From Streptomyces spectabilis (lineage in GTDB: Bacteria > Actinomycetota > Actinomycetes > Streptomycetales > Streptomycetaceae), in NCBI RefSeq assembly GCF_008704795.1, contig NZ_CP023690.1, positions 3,730,501-3,794,500 on the forward strand: 64,000 nucleotides of DNA, given 5' to 3'. The notes beneath the pieces were generated by a model. It searched no databases and was not told the DNA's origin. It saw nothing but the letters and a program-made list of their open reading frames with translations. Shown in pieces: positions 27,453 through 35,675 of this stretch; position 1 is the stretch's first letter, and the number at the start of each line of letters is the position of its first letter. The position numbers were made by a program, and so were the translations under genes.

Positions 27453-28139
27453 TCACCCGCGGGCCGGAACCCAGACCTCCCCCTCCAGGACCCGGCCCAT
27501 CCCGACCCAGACCATGTTCATCAGGCGCAGGGCGACGCCCTCCGGCGACTGGCCCGGGTTGCGGGCCATCCAGTCGGTGAGCGAGTCGGCGGCGCCGACC
27601 AGGGCGTGGGCCACGAAGTCGGCGTCCCTCTCCGTGAGTTGCGCGGCCGCCGCGCTCTCCTCGATCCCCGCCCGGACCAGCTCCGCGACCTGCGCCATCA
27701 CCGCGCGGCGCGCCTCGGCGACGGCGGCCGCGATGGTCTCGCTCAGCTCCGACGCCTGGCGGTGGAGCACCACCCAGCTGTCGCGGCGCTCGGCGACGAA
27801 GGCGAAGAAGGCCAGGAGCCCGGCGTGCAGGCGGACTTCGGGGGCACCCCGGCCCGAGCCGTCGTCGGCGCCCCGCACCGCGGCCTCGCGGGCCGCCCCC
27901 TGGAACGCCGCCACCAGGCGATCGGCCTCCCGCCGCAGACAGGCGAGGAACAGGCCTTCCTTGGAGTCGAGGTAGAGGTACACCATCGGCTTGGAGATCC
28001 CGGCGAGTTCGGCGATCTCGTCGACCGACGCGGCGTGATAGCCCCGCTTGGCGAAGACCTGGACCGCCACGTCGATCATCTGCTGCTCGCGCTCCTTGCG
28101 CGGAACGCGCCGTCTGCGTGCCTGTGGCGTATCGCCCAC
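27453..28139 (-). CDS. TetR-family regulator of fatty acid genes
   Basis: 228 aa from GTG 28139, with AAGGAGG 9 nt upstream. The N-terminal HTH reads MIDVAVQVFAKRGYHAASVDEIAELAGISKPMVYLYLDSKEGLF, the classic TetR pattern (residues about 21-65). The C-terminal domain is helical ligand-binding. It is divergent from the SCP2 gene with an operator pair in between, and its likely box is repeated upstream of fadD. I infer that it represses itself, the SCP2 gene and fadD and is relieved by an acyl-CoA. The ligand is not shown by the sequence. Confidence 0.9.
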   Translation of the reverse strand: MGDTPQARRRRVPRKEREQQMIDVAVQVFAKRGYHAASVDEIAELAGISKPMVYLYLDSKEGLFLACLRREADRLVAAFQGAAREAAVRGADDGSGRGAPEVRLHAGLLAFFAFVAERRDSWVVLHRQASELSETIAAAVAEARRAVMAQVAELVRAGIEESAAAAQLTERDADFVAHALVGAADSLTDWMARNPGQSPEGVALRLMNMVWVGMGRVLEGEVWVPARG

Positions 28140-28168
28140 CCTTGTCAGCCTCCTTGATCCGGACCTAC

Positions 28169-28200
28169 CTTACCTCCCAGTAAGTTGACCTCGGAGTAAG
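28169..28200. promoter_or_regulatory. TetR-type operators between tetR and the SCP2 gene
   Basis: CTTACCTCCCAGTAAG (28169-28184) is a palindrome with 5-bp CTTAC/GTAAG arms. It overlaps GTAAGTTGAC-N5-AGTAAG (28180-28200), so three half-sites are present. The second box matches the fadD site. Placement between the divergent starts would let one protein control both genes. Confidence 0.72.
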
Positions 28201-28209
28201 GAGCTTGCG

Positions 28210-28683
28210 ATGGGGACGGACAAGGCCGAGGGGATCGCGGGACTCGACTTCTCCAGTGTCACGCCCGAGGAGTTCGCGCGCATCGTGAAGGGCCTCTCCG
28301 GCAAGGACATCAGCGCGATCGCCACGGACGCCCCGCTGCGCGGCCGTGTCCTGCGGGAGGTCTTCGCCCGCATGGAACGGCAGTTCAGGCCGGAGGCCGC
28401 GGGCACGCTGAAGGCGCTGATCCGGTGGCAGGTCACGGGGAGCGAGGGCGTCGAGGACACGGTGTACGAGACGGACATCGCCGAGGGCGCGTGCGCGGTC
28501 CGCGCGGGGCGCTCGGAGGCGGAGCCGCGCGTCACGCTCGTCATGGGCGACGCGGAGTTCCTCAAGCTGGTGTCCGGCAACGCGAACCCCGTCACGCTGT
28601 TCATGACCCGCAAGCTCAAGGTCGTGGGCGACGTGGCGCTCGCCGCGGGGCTCACCCGGTACTTCGACATCCCCAAGGTGTGA
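28210..28683 (+). CDS. SCP2 sterol-carrier-domain protein
   Basis: 157 aa, ATG with AAGGAG upstream. An alpha/beta SCP2 fold is indicated by the amphipathic N-terminal helix, then VTGSEGVEDTVYETDI, RVTLVMGDAEFLKLVSGNANP and LFMTRKLKVVGDVALAAGLTRYF. SCP2 proteins bind lipids or acyl-CoAs. It is divergent from the TetR gene and shares its operator, so it probably belongs to the same lipid response as fadD. Confidence 0.88.
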   Translation: MGTDKAEGIAGLDFSSVTPEEFARIVKGLSGKDISAIATDAPLRGRVLREVFARMERQFRPEAAGTLKALIRWQVTGSEGVEDTVYETDIAEGACAVRAGRSEAEPRVTLVMGDAEFLKLVSGNANPVTLFMTRKLKVVGDVALAAGLTRYFDIPKV

Positions 28684-28786
28684 GGGGCGCGGCTGCCGGT
28701 CCCCCACGGGCGCGGGGCCGCCGGACGGCCTCAATCCCTCCAGCGGCTCGTTCAAGGCCTCGCTGACCTGCGCCGAAGTACCGTGC

Positions 28787-30466
28787 ATGACATTCGTGCA
28801 CCCTCCTGTCCGGTCCCGGCGGCCCTTTCGGGTCGTCGTGTGTCTGCTGCCCGCGCTCGCCGTCGTCTGGGCCGGGTACCAGCGGCGCTGGATGTCCGAC
28901 GACGGCCACATCTACGTCCGGACCGTCCGGCAGGTCCTCGCGGGGAACGGGCCGGTGTTCAACGTGGGCGAGCGCGCCGAGTCCTCGACGGGGACGCTGT
29001 GGCAGTGGCTGCTCGTCCTCGCGGGCCTTCCGGGGGTCGACGTGGTGACGGCCGCCGTGTACGGGGGCCTGCTGCTCACGGCGGCCGGGTTCGCGCTCGC
29101 CGCGTGGGGCGCGGCGCGGCTGCGCACGGGGGCGTCCGGCGGCCCCCTCCTGCCGCTCGGCGCCCTGGTGCCGCTGGCGCTGCCGCCCGTGTGGGACTTC
29201 GCCACGTCCGGCCTGGAGACGGGGCTCGCCACCTGCTGGATCGCGGGCGCCTGGCTGTTGCTCGTGATCCGTCCGCGCGCGCTGGGCACCGCGTTCGTCC
29301 TCGGGCTCGGTCCCCTCGTACGGCCCGATCTCGCCCTGGTGTCCGCCGTGTTCCTCGGCGCGCAGTGGCTGAGCGCGCGCCCCTCGCGCGGCGGCGCGCT
29401 CGCCGGGGCGGCCGTCGCGGGCGCGCTGCCCGTCGCCTACGAGGTCTTCCGCATGGGCTACTACGGGCACCTCATGCCGCTGCCCGGCGTCACCAAGGAG
29501 GCCTCGTCCAGCCTGTGGGGGCGCGGGGCCGCCTATCTCGCGGACTTCGCCGGGCCGTATCTGCTGTGGCTGCCCGCCCTGTTCGTGCTCGCCGCGGTGC
29601 TGCCCGCGCGGCACGGCGGCCGCTGGTACGGGGGGCTGCGGCACGGGCGTTCCGTGCCGTTGGTGCCCGCGCTCGCGCCCGTCGTCGCGGGGGTCCTGTG
29701 CTGGGCGTACGTCATCAAGGTCGGCGGGGACTTCATGCACGCCCGGATGTTCCTGCCGGGCCTCCTCCTGCTGGTCCTGCCGGTGTTCGTGGTGCCCGCC
29801 ACGCGCGCGTGGACCCTCACGACGGTCGGCGTCGGGGCGTGGGCGCTGGTCTGCGCGGCGTCGCTGCGCATCCCGTACGAGGGTCTGGTCGGGCCGCGCG
29901 GCGTCGCGGACGAGCGCGGCGTGTACGTGCGGCAGAACGCGGCCGCGCACCCACTGCGGCACACCTTCGCCGGGTTCCGGGGCAACGCCGCGTACGCGCG
30001 CGAGGTGCGGGACGCCGCGGACGTCGGGGCGCCCACGCTGTTCCTGGCCCGCACCCGCGTCGAGGGCGCGACGCCCGCCGTGACCGGCGCCTACACCACC
30101 CTGGGGCTCAACGGGACCGTCATCCCCCTCGACGGCGCCGCCCTCGACCCGATCGGGCTCGCCTACCCGCTGGCCGCCCACTCCGAGCGCATCGCCCACG
30201 CGCGCGTGGGCCACGACAAGCGGCTGCCGGACGAGTGGATCGTCGCCGACCGGGGCACGGGCGACCTGCCGCCCGGCATGGACCCGGCGCGGGTCGCCGC
30301 CGCCCGCCGCGCCCTCGCCTGCGGCCCGCTGGCCGAACTCCGCGCGGCCACCCGGGAGCCCCTCACGGCGGGTCGCTTCCTGCGCAACGTCGGGGGCGCC
30401 CTGGAGCGCACGGCCTTCCGCTTCCCGAACGATCCGGTGCGGGCGGAGCGGGAGCTGTGCGGCTAG
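28787..30466 (+). CDS. AftB-like GT-C membrane protein (arabinofuranosyltransferase family)
   Basis: 559 aa, ATG 28787. Ten or so membrane helices. The first periplasmic loop reads WMSDDGHIYVRTVRQVLAGNGPVFNVGERAESSTGTLW; the Asp-Asp pair and the NxGER...T region match mycobacterial AftB, in which the aspartates bind the polyprenyl-phosphate arabinose donor. A C-terminal extracellular domain follows. Streptomycetes are not known for arabinogalactan, so the donor and acceptor may differ. The gene converges with the ABC permease gene. Confidence 0.78.
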   Translation: MTFVHPPVRSRRPFRVVVCLLPALAVVWAGYQRRWMSDDGHIYVRTVRQVLAGNGPVFNVGERAESSTGTLWQWLLVLAGLPGVDVVTAAVYGGLLLTAAGFALAAWGAARLRTGASGGPLLPLGALVPLALPPVWDFATSGLETGLATCWIAGAWLLLVIRPRALGTAFVLGLGPLVRPDLALVSAVFLGAQWLSARPSRGGALAGAAVAGALPVAYEVFRMGYYGHLMPLPGVTKEASSSLWGRGAAYLADFAGPYLLWLPALFVLAAVLPARHGGRWYGGLRHGRSVPLVPALAPVVAGVLCWAYVIKVGGDFMHARMFLPGLLLLVLPVFVVPATRAWTLTTVGVGAWALVCAASLRIPYEGLVGPRGVADERGVYVRQNAAAHPLRHTFAGFRGNAAYAREVRDAADVGAPTLFLARTRVEGATPAVTGAYTTLGLNGTVIPLDGAALDPIGLAYPLAAHSERIAHARVGHDKRLPDEWIVADRGTGDLPPGMDPARVAAARRALACGPLAELRAATREPLTAGRFLRNVGGALERTAFRFPNDPVRAERELCG

Positions 30467-30491
30467 GGCCCGCCCGTCGGCCGGGCTCTAG
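30463..30491. terminator. Convergent hairpin after the AftB-like gene
   Basis: CTAGGGCCCG and CGGGCTCTAG pair over about 10 bp with an 8-nt loop, starting at the stop codon of the plus-strand gene and covering the end of the minus-strand permease gene. No U-tract. Confidence 0.5.
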
Positions 30492-31432
30492 GACACCACG
30501 TCCTTGCGCGCGAACCCCCGGAACGCCAGCGCGAAGAGCACCAGCGCGTACGTCACCGACAGGGCCGTGCCCTGGAGCATGCCGGCCCACTCCGGAGTGG
30601 GCTGGAAGACGTCCGCCCAGGCGAACTGCCAGTGCGCGGGCAGGAAGTCGCGCCAGTCGCCGAGCGCGGTCACCGCGTCCAGGACGTTCCCCGCGATCGT
30701 CAGGCCGACCGCGCCGCCGACCGCGCCCAGGGGCGCGTCCGTCTTCGTGGAGAGCCAGAAGGCGAGGCCCGCGGTGACCAGCTGGGACGCGAAGACGTAC
30801 GCGACGACGACGGCGAGGCGCCGCGCGGCGGTGCCCGGCTCCAGCACGCCGCCGGTCGGGATCTCCAGCGGCCCCCAGCCGTACGCCATCGTGCCGACGG
30901 CGAGCGCGACCACCGGGAGCAGCACGATCGCGGCGGCGCTCAGGCCGAGGCCCACCGCCAGCTTGGACCACAGCAGCCGGGCCCGGGGCACGGGCGCGGC
31001 GAGCAGATAGCGCAGGCTCGACCAGCCCGCCTCGGAGGCCACGGTGTCCCCGCAGAACAGCGCGACGGGGATGACGAGCAGGAACCCGGCCGACACGAAC
31101 AGGCACGTGGCCGCGAAGTTCACCCCCGACGCCGTGGCCGTGTCCATCAGCGTCACCCGGTCGTCGCGGCCGTCCGGCGAACCGGCGATCGCGAAGGCGA
31201 GCAGCAGCACGAGGGGCAGCAGGGCGAGGATGCCGCCCATGACGAGCGTGCGCCGCCGCTTGAGCTGACGGACGGCCTCGACGCGCAGCGGCAGCGTGCG
31301 CCCCGGGCGGTAGCCGGGCGCGGTGGCCGCGACCGGGTCCGGGACGACCGGTCCGGGGACCCGGGGGCCCGCGGTCGCCGCCGCGCTCCGCGGCCCTTCA
31401 GGGGCCGCCGTCGTGTCCTGTGGCGCCGTCAC
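30488..31432 (-). CDS. ABC transporter permease (ABC-2 type)
   Basis: 314 aa from GTG 31432 with GGAGGAGG 5 nt upstream; the GTG overlaps the stop of the fused hydrolase-ATPase gene (GTGA). An acidic/Ala N-terminus leads to six membrane helices (LVMGGILALLPLVLLLAFA, ATCLFVSAGFLLVIPVALF, LSAAAIVLLPVVALAVGTMA and others) in the ABC-2 permease pattern. With the fused ATPase it should form a complete exporter; the cargo is unknown. Confidence 0.85.
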   Translation of the reverse strand: MTAPQDTTAAPEGPRSAAATAGPRVPGPVVPDPVAATAPGYRPGRTLPLRVEAVRQLKRRRTLVMGGILALLPLVLLLAFAIAGSPDGRDDRVTLMDTATASGVNFAATCLFVSAGFLLVIPVALFCGDTVASEAGWSSLRYLLAAPVPRARLLWSKLAVGLGLSAAAIVLLPVVALAVGTMAYGWGPLEIPTGGVLEPGTAARRLAVVVAYVFASQLVTAGLAFWLSTKTDAPLGAVGGAVGLTIAGNVLDAVTALGDWRDFLPAHWQFAWADVFQPTPEWAGMLQGTALSVTYALVLFALAFRGFARKDVVS

Positions 31433-34125
31433 GCCGCACCTCCTCCGATCAGGGTCAAGAACGCGTCTTCCAGGCGCCGGTGCGGGCCCAGCGACTCCAC
31501 GGGGACCTCCAGGCGGACCAGTTCGGGCAGCAGCGCCGCCCCCGTGGCCGCCGGGCCGCCGTCGAGCCGCACCAGGAGCCCGCCCTCGGTGCGGACGGCC
31601 GACGCCACGCCCGGCAGCGAGGCCACCTTCTCGACCAGCGGCTCGGAGACGTCCGCCGCGAGGCCGACGAGGAGCGTGTCCCCGGCGCCGACGATCTCGT
31701 CGACCGGGCCCGCCTGCACGAGGCGGCCGCGGTCCATGACGACCAGGTGCGTGCAGGACTGCTCGACCTCGGCGAGCAGATGGCTGGAGACGATGACCGT
31801 GCGGCCGCCCGCCGCGTACCGGATCATCACCTCGCGCATCTCGCGGATCTGGGGCGGGTCGAGGCCGTTCGTCGGCTCGTCCAGGATCAGCAGGTCCGGC
31901 AGGCCCAGCATGGCCTGGGCGATGGCGAGGCGCTGCCGCATGCCCTGGGAGTACGTCCGCACGGCGCGGGCGAGGGCGTCGCCGAGCCCGGCGATCTCCA
32001 GGGCCTCGTCCAGGTGCGCGTCCCCCGCGGGGCGGCCGGTGGCGCGCCAGTACAGCTCCAGGTTCTCCCGGCCCGACAGGTGGGGCAGGAATCCGGCGCC
32101 CTCGACGAACGCGCCGACGCGGGACAGGACGGGCGCGCCGGGCCGGATGGCCTGCCCGAAGACGCGGATCTCGCCCGCGTCCGGGCGGATGAGGCCCATC
32201 AGCATGCGCAGGGTGGTGGTCTTGCCCGCGCCGTTCGGCCCGAGGAGGCCGAGGACCTGGCCCTTCTCCACGCGGAACGACAGGTCGCGCACCGCGTACC
32301 GGTCGGTGGACTTCGCGTACCGCTTGCTCAGGCCGGTGATCTGGAGCGGCACGTCGGCGAGGGCCGGGTCGGGCGCGGGCGCCGTGACGCGCCTGCGGCC
32401 GATCAGGAGCAGGGCGGCCGCCACGGCGGCGCCGGTCAGCGGCAGCCACCACACCCAGGCGGGCAGCGGGGCCGCAGCCGTGTCCACGCCGGGGGCCGTC
32501 GGCACCTTCAGGCCGCTCTTCAACGCCACCGTGTACGCGGCCGGTTCCACGGGCGAGGCGTAGCCGAGGTCGGTGGCGGCGAACACCAGGCGCAGCCGGT
32601 GGCCCTTCTTCAGCTCGTGGTCGACGGCGGGCAGTCTCAGGTCGAGGGTCCTGCCGTCGACGGCGCCGCCGATCCGTGCCGGGGCGACGAGCTGTGCGGG
32701 CAGCACCTGCTGATCGCCGCCGGGCCCCACGTCGTAGACCTTCCCGAAGAGCACCGTGTCCGCGCTGTCGGACTTCACGCGCACCCGCACGGAGGGGGCG
32801 CCGGTGATCCTCAGGTCCTCGGTGAGCGGCTTCGACTCGAACGCGGCGTGCTGCCCGGGGAAGTCGAGGGAGACGCCGATGCCGAGCGAGGAGAGGCGGC
32901 TGAGGCCGCCGCTGCCGCCGCCCGCGGCGCCGAGGCCCGGCAGTCCCGACACGGCGGGCGGCGCGGCGCCCGCGGGGTTGTCGAAGGTCTGCGGGCGCCC
33001 GGTGAGCGGGATCTCGCGCGGGGCGCCGGCGAGCCCCGGGTAGCGGTCGCCGCTCGCGCCGCGCAGCGTCGCCGCGCCGTCCGTGGAGTCGATGCCTCCG
33101 GTGCGGGTGACGCGGAAGGCGGGGCCCGTGTCGGCGCCCTTGTCGTCCTTGAGGTAGCGGTCGAACCACCGGGTGACACGGCCGGTGACCCGGTCGGTCT
33201 CGCGGTCGCCGCCGTCGTGGCCGCCCGCGACCCAGTCGACCGCCACGGGCGCGTGGTTGGCGCGGATCGCCTTGGCCGCCGCGTCGGCCTGGTCGAGCGG
33301 GAACAGCGAGTCCTGCTGGCCCTGCACGATCAGGGCGGGCACCTCGATCCGGTCGCCGACGGCGGCCGGGCTGCGCTCGGCGAGCAGCGCGCGCGCCCGC
33401 GCGTCGGGCTTCCCGGCCACCGCCACGCGCTCGTACATCGCGCACAGGCGCGGCTCGAACGTGTCGCAGCCGCCGCCCGCGGTCAGGAACATCCCGGCCC
33501 ACTGCTTCTTGAAGACGTCCTTGGGGAACAGCGCGTCCGCCAGGTTCCAGTACGTCATCAGCGGGGCGATGGCGTCGACCCGGTCGTCGTGCCCGGCCGC
33601 GAGCAGCGAGACCGCTCCCCCGTACGAGGCGCCCGTGACGCCCACGCGCGGGTCGCCTGCCTTGTCGAGGCGGACCTCGGGCCGCTTCGCCAGCCAGTCG
33701 ACGAGCCGCGACACGTCGGCGACCTCGCCCTTGGGGTCGTTGAGCCCGATGCGGCCCGTGGACTTGCCGAAGCCGCGCGCGGACCACGTCAGGACCGCGT
33801 ACCCGTCGCGGGCCAGGCGCTCGGCCTGCTCGCGCACGTCGTCCTTGCTGCCGCCGAAGCCGTGCCCGACGAGCACCGCGGGGCGCTTGGTGCCGGGGTC
33901 GCCCGCGGTGAAGTACGAGGTGTCGACGCGCACCTCCTGCCCCTGGCTCCGGCCCATGGCGAGCGTCCGGTCCGTGCGGCGCACGGCGGGTGCCTCGTCC
34001 GACGCGAGCGCCGTCCACGTACCCGCGCCCGCGAGCACCACGACGGCGGCCGCGGCGGCGAACATCCGCCGCGGCGCGCGCAGCGCCGCCTTCCAGGCTC
34101 CGGCCCGGGGCAGTCGTAGATCCAT
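31429..34125 (-). CDS. X-Pro dipeptidyl-peptidase-like hydrolase fused to an ABC transporter ATPase
   Basis: 898 aa in one frame. A membrane segment (AAAAAVVVLAGAGTWTALA, about 20-40) precedes a CocE/S15-type alpha/beta hydrolase: VGHGFGGSKDD, the nucleophile in GVTGASYGGAV (Ser about 167), GQQDSLFP and AGGHDGG for the Asp and His. A jelly-roll X-Pro C-terminal domain (about 360-535) is next, then a second membrane helix (WVWWLPLTGAAVAAALLLI, about 555-575), then an ABC ATPase: GPNGAGKTT (about 625), SQGMRQR signature, LLILDEPTNGLD, and a C-terminal DrrA-like domain. The hydrolase faces outside and the ATPase inside. The permease follows directly. Separate gene halves are the rule elsewhere, so this is a true fusion. 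Confidence 0.88.
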   Translation of the reverse strand: MDLRLPRAGAWKAALRAPRRMFAAAAAVVVLAGAGTWTALASDEAPAVRRTDRTLAMGRSQGQEVRVDTSYFTAGDPGTKRPAVLVGHGFGGSKDDVREQAERLARDGYAVLTWSARGFGKSTGRIGLNDPKGEVADVSRLVDWLAKRPEVRLDKAGDPRVGVTGASYGGAVSLLAAGHDDRVDAIAPLMTYWNLADALFPKDVFKKQWAGMFLTAGGGCDTFEPRLCAMYERVAVAGKPDARARALLAERSPAAVGDRIEVPALIVQGQQDSLFPLDQADAAAKAIRANHAPVAVDWVAGGHDGGDRETDRVTGRVTRWFDRYLKDDKGADTGPAFRVTRTGGIDSTDGAATLRGASGDRYPGLAGAPREIPLTGRPQTFDNPAGAAPPAVSGLPGLGAAGGGSGGLSRLSSLGIGVSLDFPGQHAAFESKPLTEDLRITGAPSVRVRVKSDSADTVLFGKVYDVGPGGDQQVLPAQLVAPARIGGAVDGRTLDLRLPAVDHELKKGHRLRLVFAATDLGYASPVEPAAYTVALKSGLKVPTAPGVDTAAAPLPAWVWWLPLTGAAVAAALLLIGRRRVTAPAPDPALADVPLQITGLSKRYAKSTDRYAVRDLSFRVEKGQVLGLLGPNGAGKTTTLRMLMGLIRPDAGEIRVFGQAIRPGAPVLSRVGAFVEGAGFLPHLSGRENLELYWRATGRPAGDAHLDEALEIAGLGDALARAVRTYSQGMRQRLAIAQAMLGLPDLLILDEPTNGLDPPQIREMREVMIRYAAGGRTVIVSSHLLAEVEQSCTHLVVMDRGRLVQAGPVDEIVGAGDTLLVGLAADVSEPLVEKVASLPGVASAVRTEGGLLVRLDGGPAATGAALLPELVRLEVPVESLGPHRRLEDAFLTLIGGGAA

Positions 34126-34285
34126 GCGTCAACGGTACGGGCGGTCACCGACAACCGATGCAGCCGCCGGTCGGAACCCCGCGGCCTCCCCGGGGAGTAC
34201 GGCCCGCGGCCCGCGTACGTCCGCCGCGGTACGCGCCCGCGCCCGCCCCCGCGCCGGATGTCAGGGGCGCCTACGCTGCTGACCC

Positions 34286-35431
34286 ATGACATCCCTTGCC
34301 ACCGGCCAGCGTTCGCTGGGCGACCCGTCCGTCCGCTTCCCGCTCTGGCCGCCGCTGACGGAGGGCTGTCCGGTCACGAGCACCGACGACGTCGCGTACC
34401 CGGTGGAGGTCGACTACGCCTACGACCAGGTCCCCGACGGCTTCTTCGCACCCGGGGCCGCCGCCGCGCGGCCGCGCGGGCACGAGCGCTGGGCGCCGCT
34501 CCTGCCGCCGCTGCGCGCCCCCTCGCTCGCCGAGGGCGGCACCCCGCTGCTCCCCCTTGAGGACGGGGTGTGGGTCAAGGACGAGTCCCGCAACCCGACG
34601 TGGAGCCACAAGGACCGGCTCAACCGGATCACGGTGAGCGCGGCCGTCGGCGTCGGCGCGCCCGGCGTCGTCGTCGCCTCCTCCGGCAACCACGGCGCGT
34701 CGGCCGCCGCGTACGCCGCCCGGGCCGGCCTTCCGTGCACGGTCCTGACCTCGCCGGACGCGCCGCCCGCCGTCGACGCGTTCCTGCGCGCGTACGGCGC
34801 CACCGTGCTGCACGTGCCCGCCGAGGACCGGTGGCCGATGCTGCGCGACCTCGTCGAGCGGACCGGCTACCACCCCGTCAGCAACCTCACGTCCGCCGCG
34901 CACACCGGGCACGGGTTCGGGCCCGAGGGCTACAAGACGATCGCCTACGAGATCCACGACGAACTCGGCGCCCTCCCGCGCGCGGTGTTCGTGCCGACGG
35001 GGTACGGGGAGATGCTGTTCGGCGTCTGGAAGGGGTTCGCCGAGCTGGTGCGGCTCGGGTACGGGGAGCGGGTGCCGCGCCTGTACGCCTGCGAGCCCGC
35101 CGCCGGTGGGCCGCTGGCGGCCGCCGTGCGCGACGGGGTGCCCGCCGCGCACGTCCCCGTCGGGGAGACCGCCGCGTACGCCATCGACTGCCCGGTGGGC
35201 GGCTACCGGGGCGTGGTCGCGCTGCGCGAGAGCCGGGGCGCCGCGCTGCTCGTGACCGACGAGGAGCTGGCCGGTGCCCGGGCGGAGCTGGCCCGGGGCG
35301 GGGTGTGGGCGGAGCTGTCCGCGGCGGCGGGCCTCGCGGGCCTGCGGCAGCTCGGGCGGGGCGTGGAGGGTCCCGTGGTGTGCGTCTCCACCTCCAGCGG
35401 CTTCAAGGACCGGGACCTGCTGCCCCAGTAG
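34286..35431 (+). CDS. PLP-dependent threonine-synthase-like enzyme
   Basis: 381 aa, ATG 34286. Fold-type II PLP motifs: the PLP-binding Lys in PTWSHKDRLN, the phosphate loop/serine motif SSGNHGASAA, a glycine-rich region FVPTGYGEMLFG, and the C-terminal SGFKDRDLL where PLP nitrogen is held by Ser. The arrangement matches threonine synthase and related beta-family lyases; the short length and N-terminal extension argue against canonical ThrC. Substrate uncertain. Next to an APC permease and the inositol genes. Confidence 0.82.
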   Translation: MTSLATGQRSLGDPSVRFPLWPPLTEGCPVTSTDDVAYPVEVDYAYDQVPDGFFAPGAAAARPRGHERWAPLLPPLRAPSLAEGGTPLLPLEDGVWVKDESRNPTWSHKDRLNRITVSAAVGVGAPGVVVASSGNHGASAAAYAARAGLPCTVLTSPDAPPAVDAFLRAYGATVLHVPAEDRWPMLRDLVERTGYHPVSNLTSAAHTGHGFGPEGYKTIAYEIHDELGALPRAVFVPTGYGEMLFGVWKGFAELVRLGYGERVPRLYACEPAAGGPLAAAVRDGVPAAHVPVGETAAYAIDCPVGGYRGVVALRESRGAALLVTDEELAGARAELARGGVWAELSAAAGLAGLRQLGRGVEGPVVCVSTSSGFKDRDLLPQ

Positions 35432-35510
35432 CCTCGCGGGGCGCCCCAGACCCGCCTCTTCCCGCTCCGGGGGCTCCGCCCCCCGTACCCCCCGTTTGTC
35501 GGCGCTCCGC

Positions 35511-35637
35511 GCCTCGTCCTCAAACGCCGGACGGGCTGGATGGTCGCCAGTGCGGATCGCATCCCGTCCGCGGCCCGCAGGGGGCCTCCGGCCCGCACCG
35601 GAGACTTTCAAGCCCGTCCGGCGTTTGAGGACGAGGC
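35511..35637. repeat. Inverted pair of the dispersed repeat between convergent genes
   Basis: A 27-bp unit at 35511-35537 is perfectly complementary to 35611-35637 (arms contain TCCTCAAACGCCGGACGGGCT), with 73 nt between. Both arms belong to the repeat family at 1015-1100 and 48459-48500. As the last structure between two convergent genes it may act as a terminator in both directions. Confidence 0.85.
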
Positions 35638-35675
35638 CGAAGGCCGATGAAGGCCCGGGGGCGTGCACCGCAGGG

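Noticed and set aside
30488..34132. 1214-codon minus-strand frame spanning the permease and the hydrolase fusion
   Set aside because: Only the part after GTG 31432 is the permease. The rest is out of frame with the hydrolase-ABC gene and Arg-rich.
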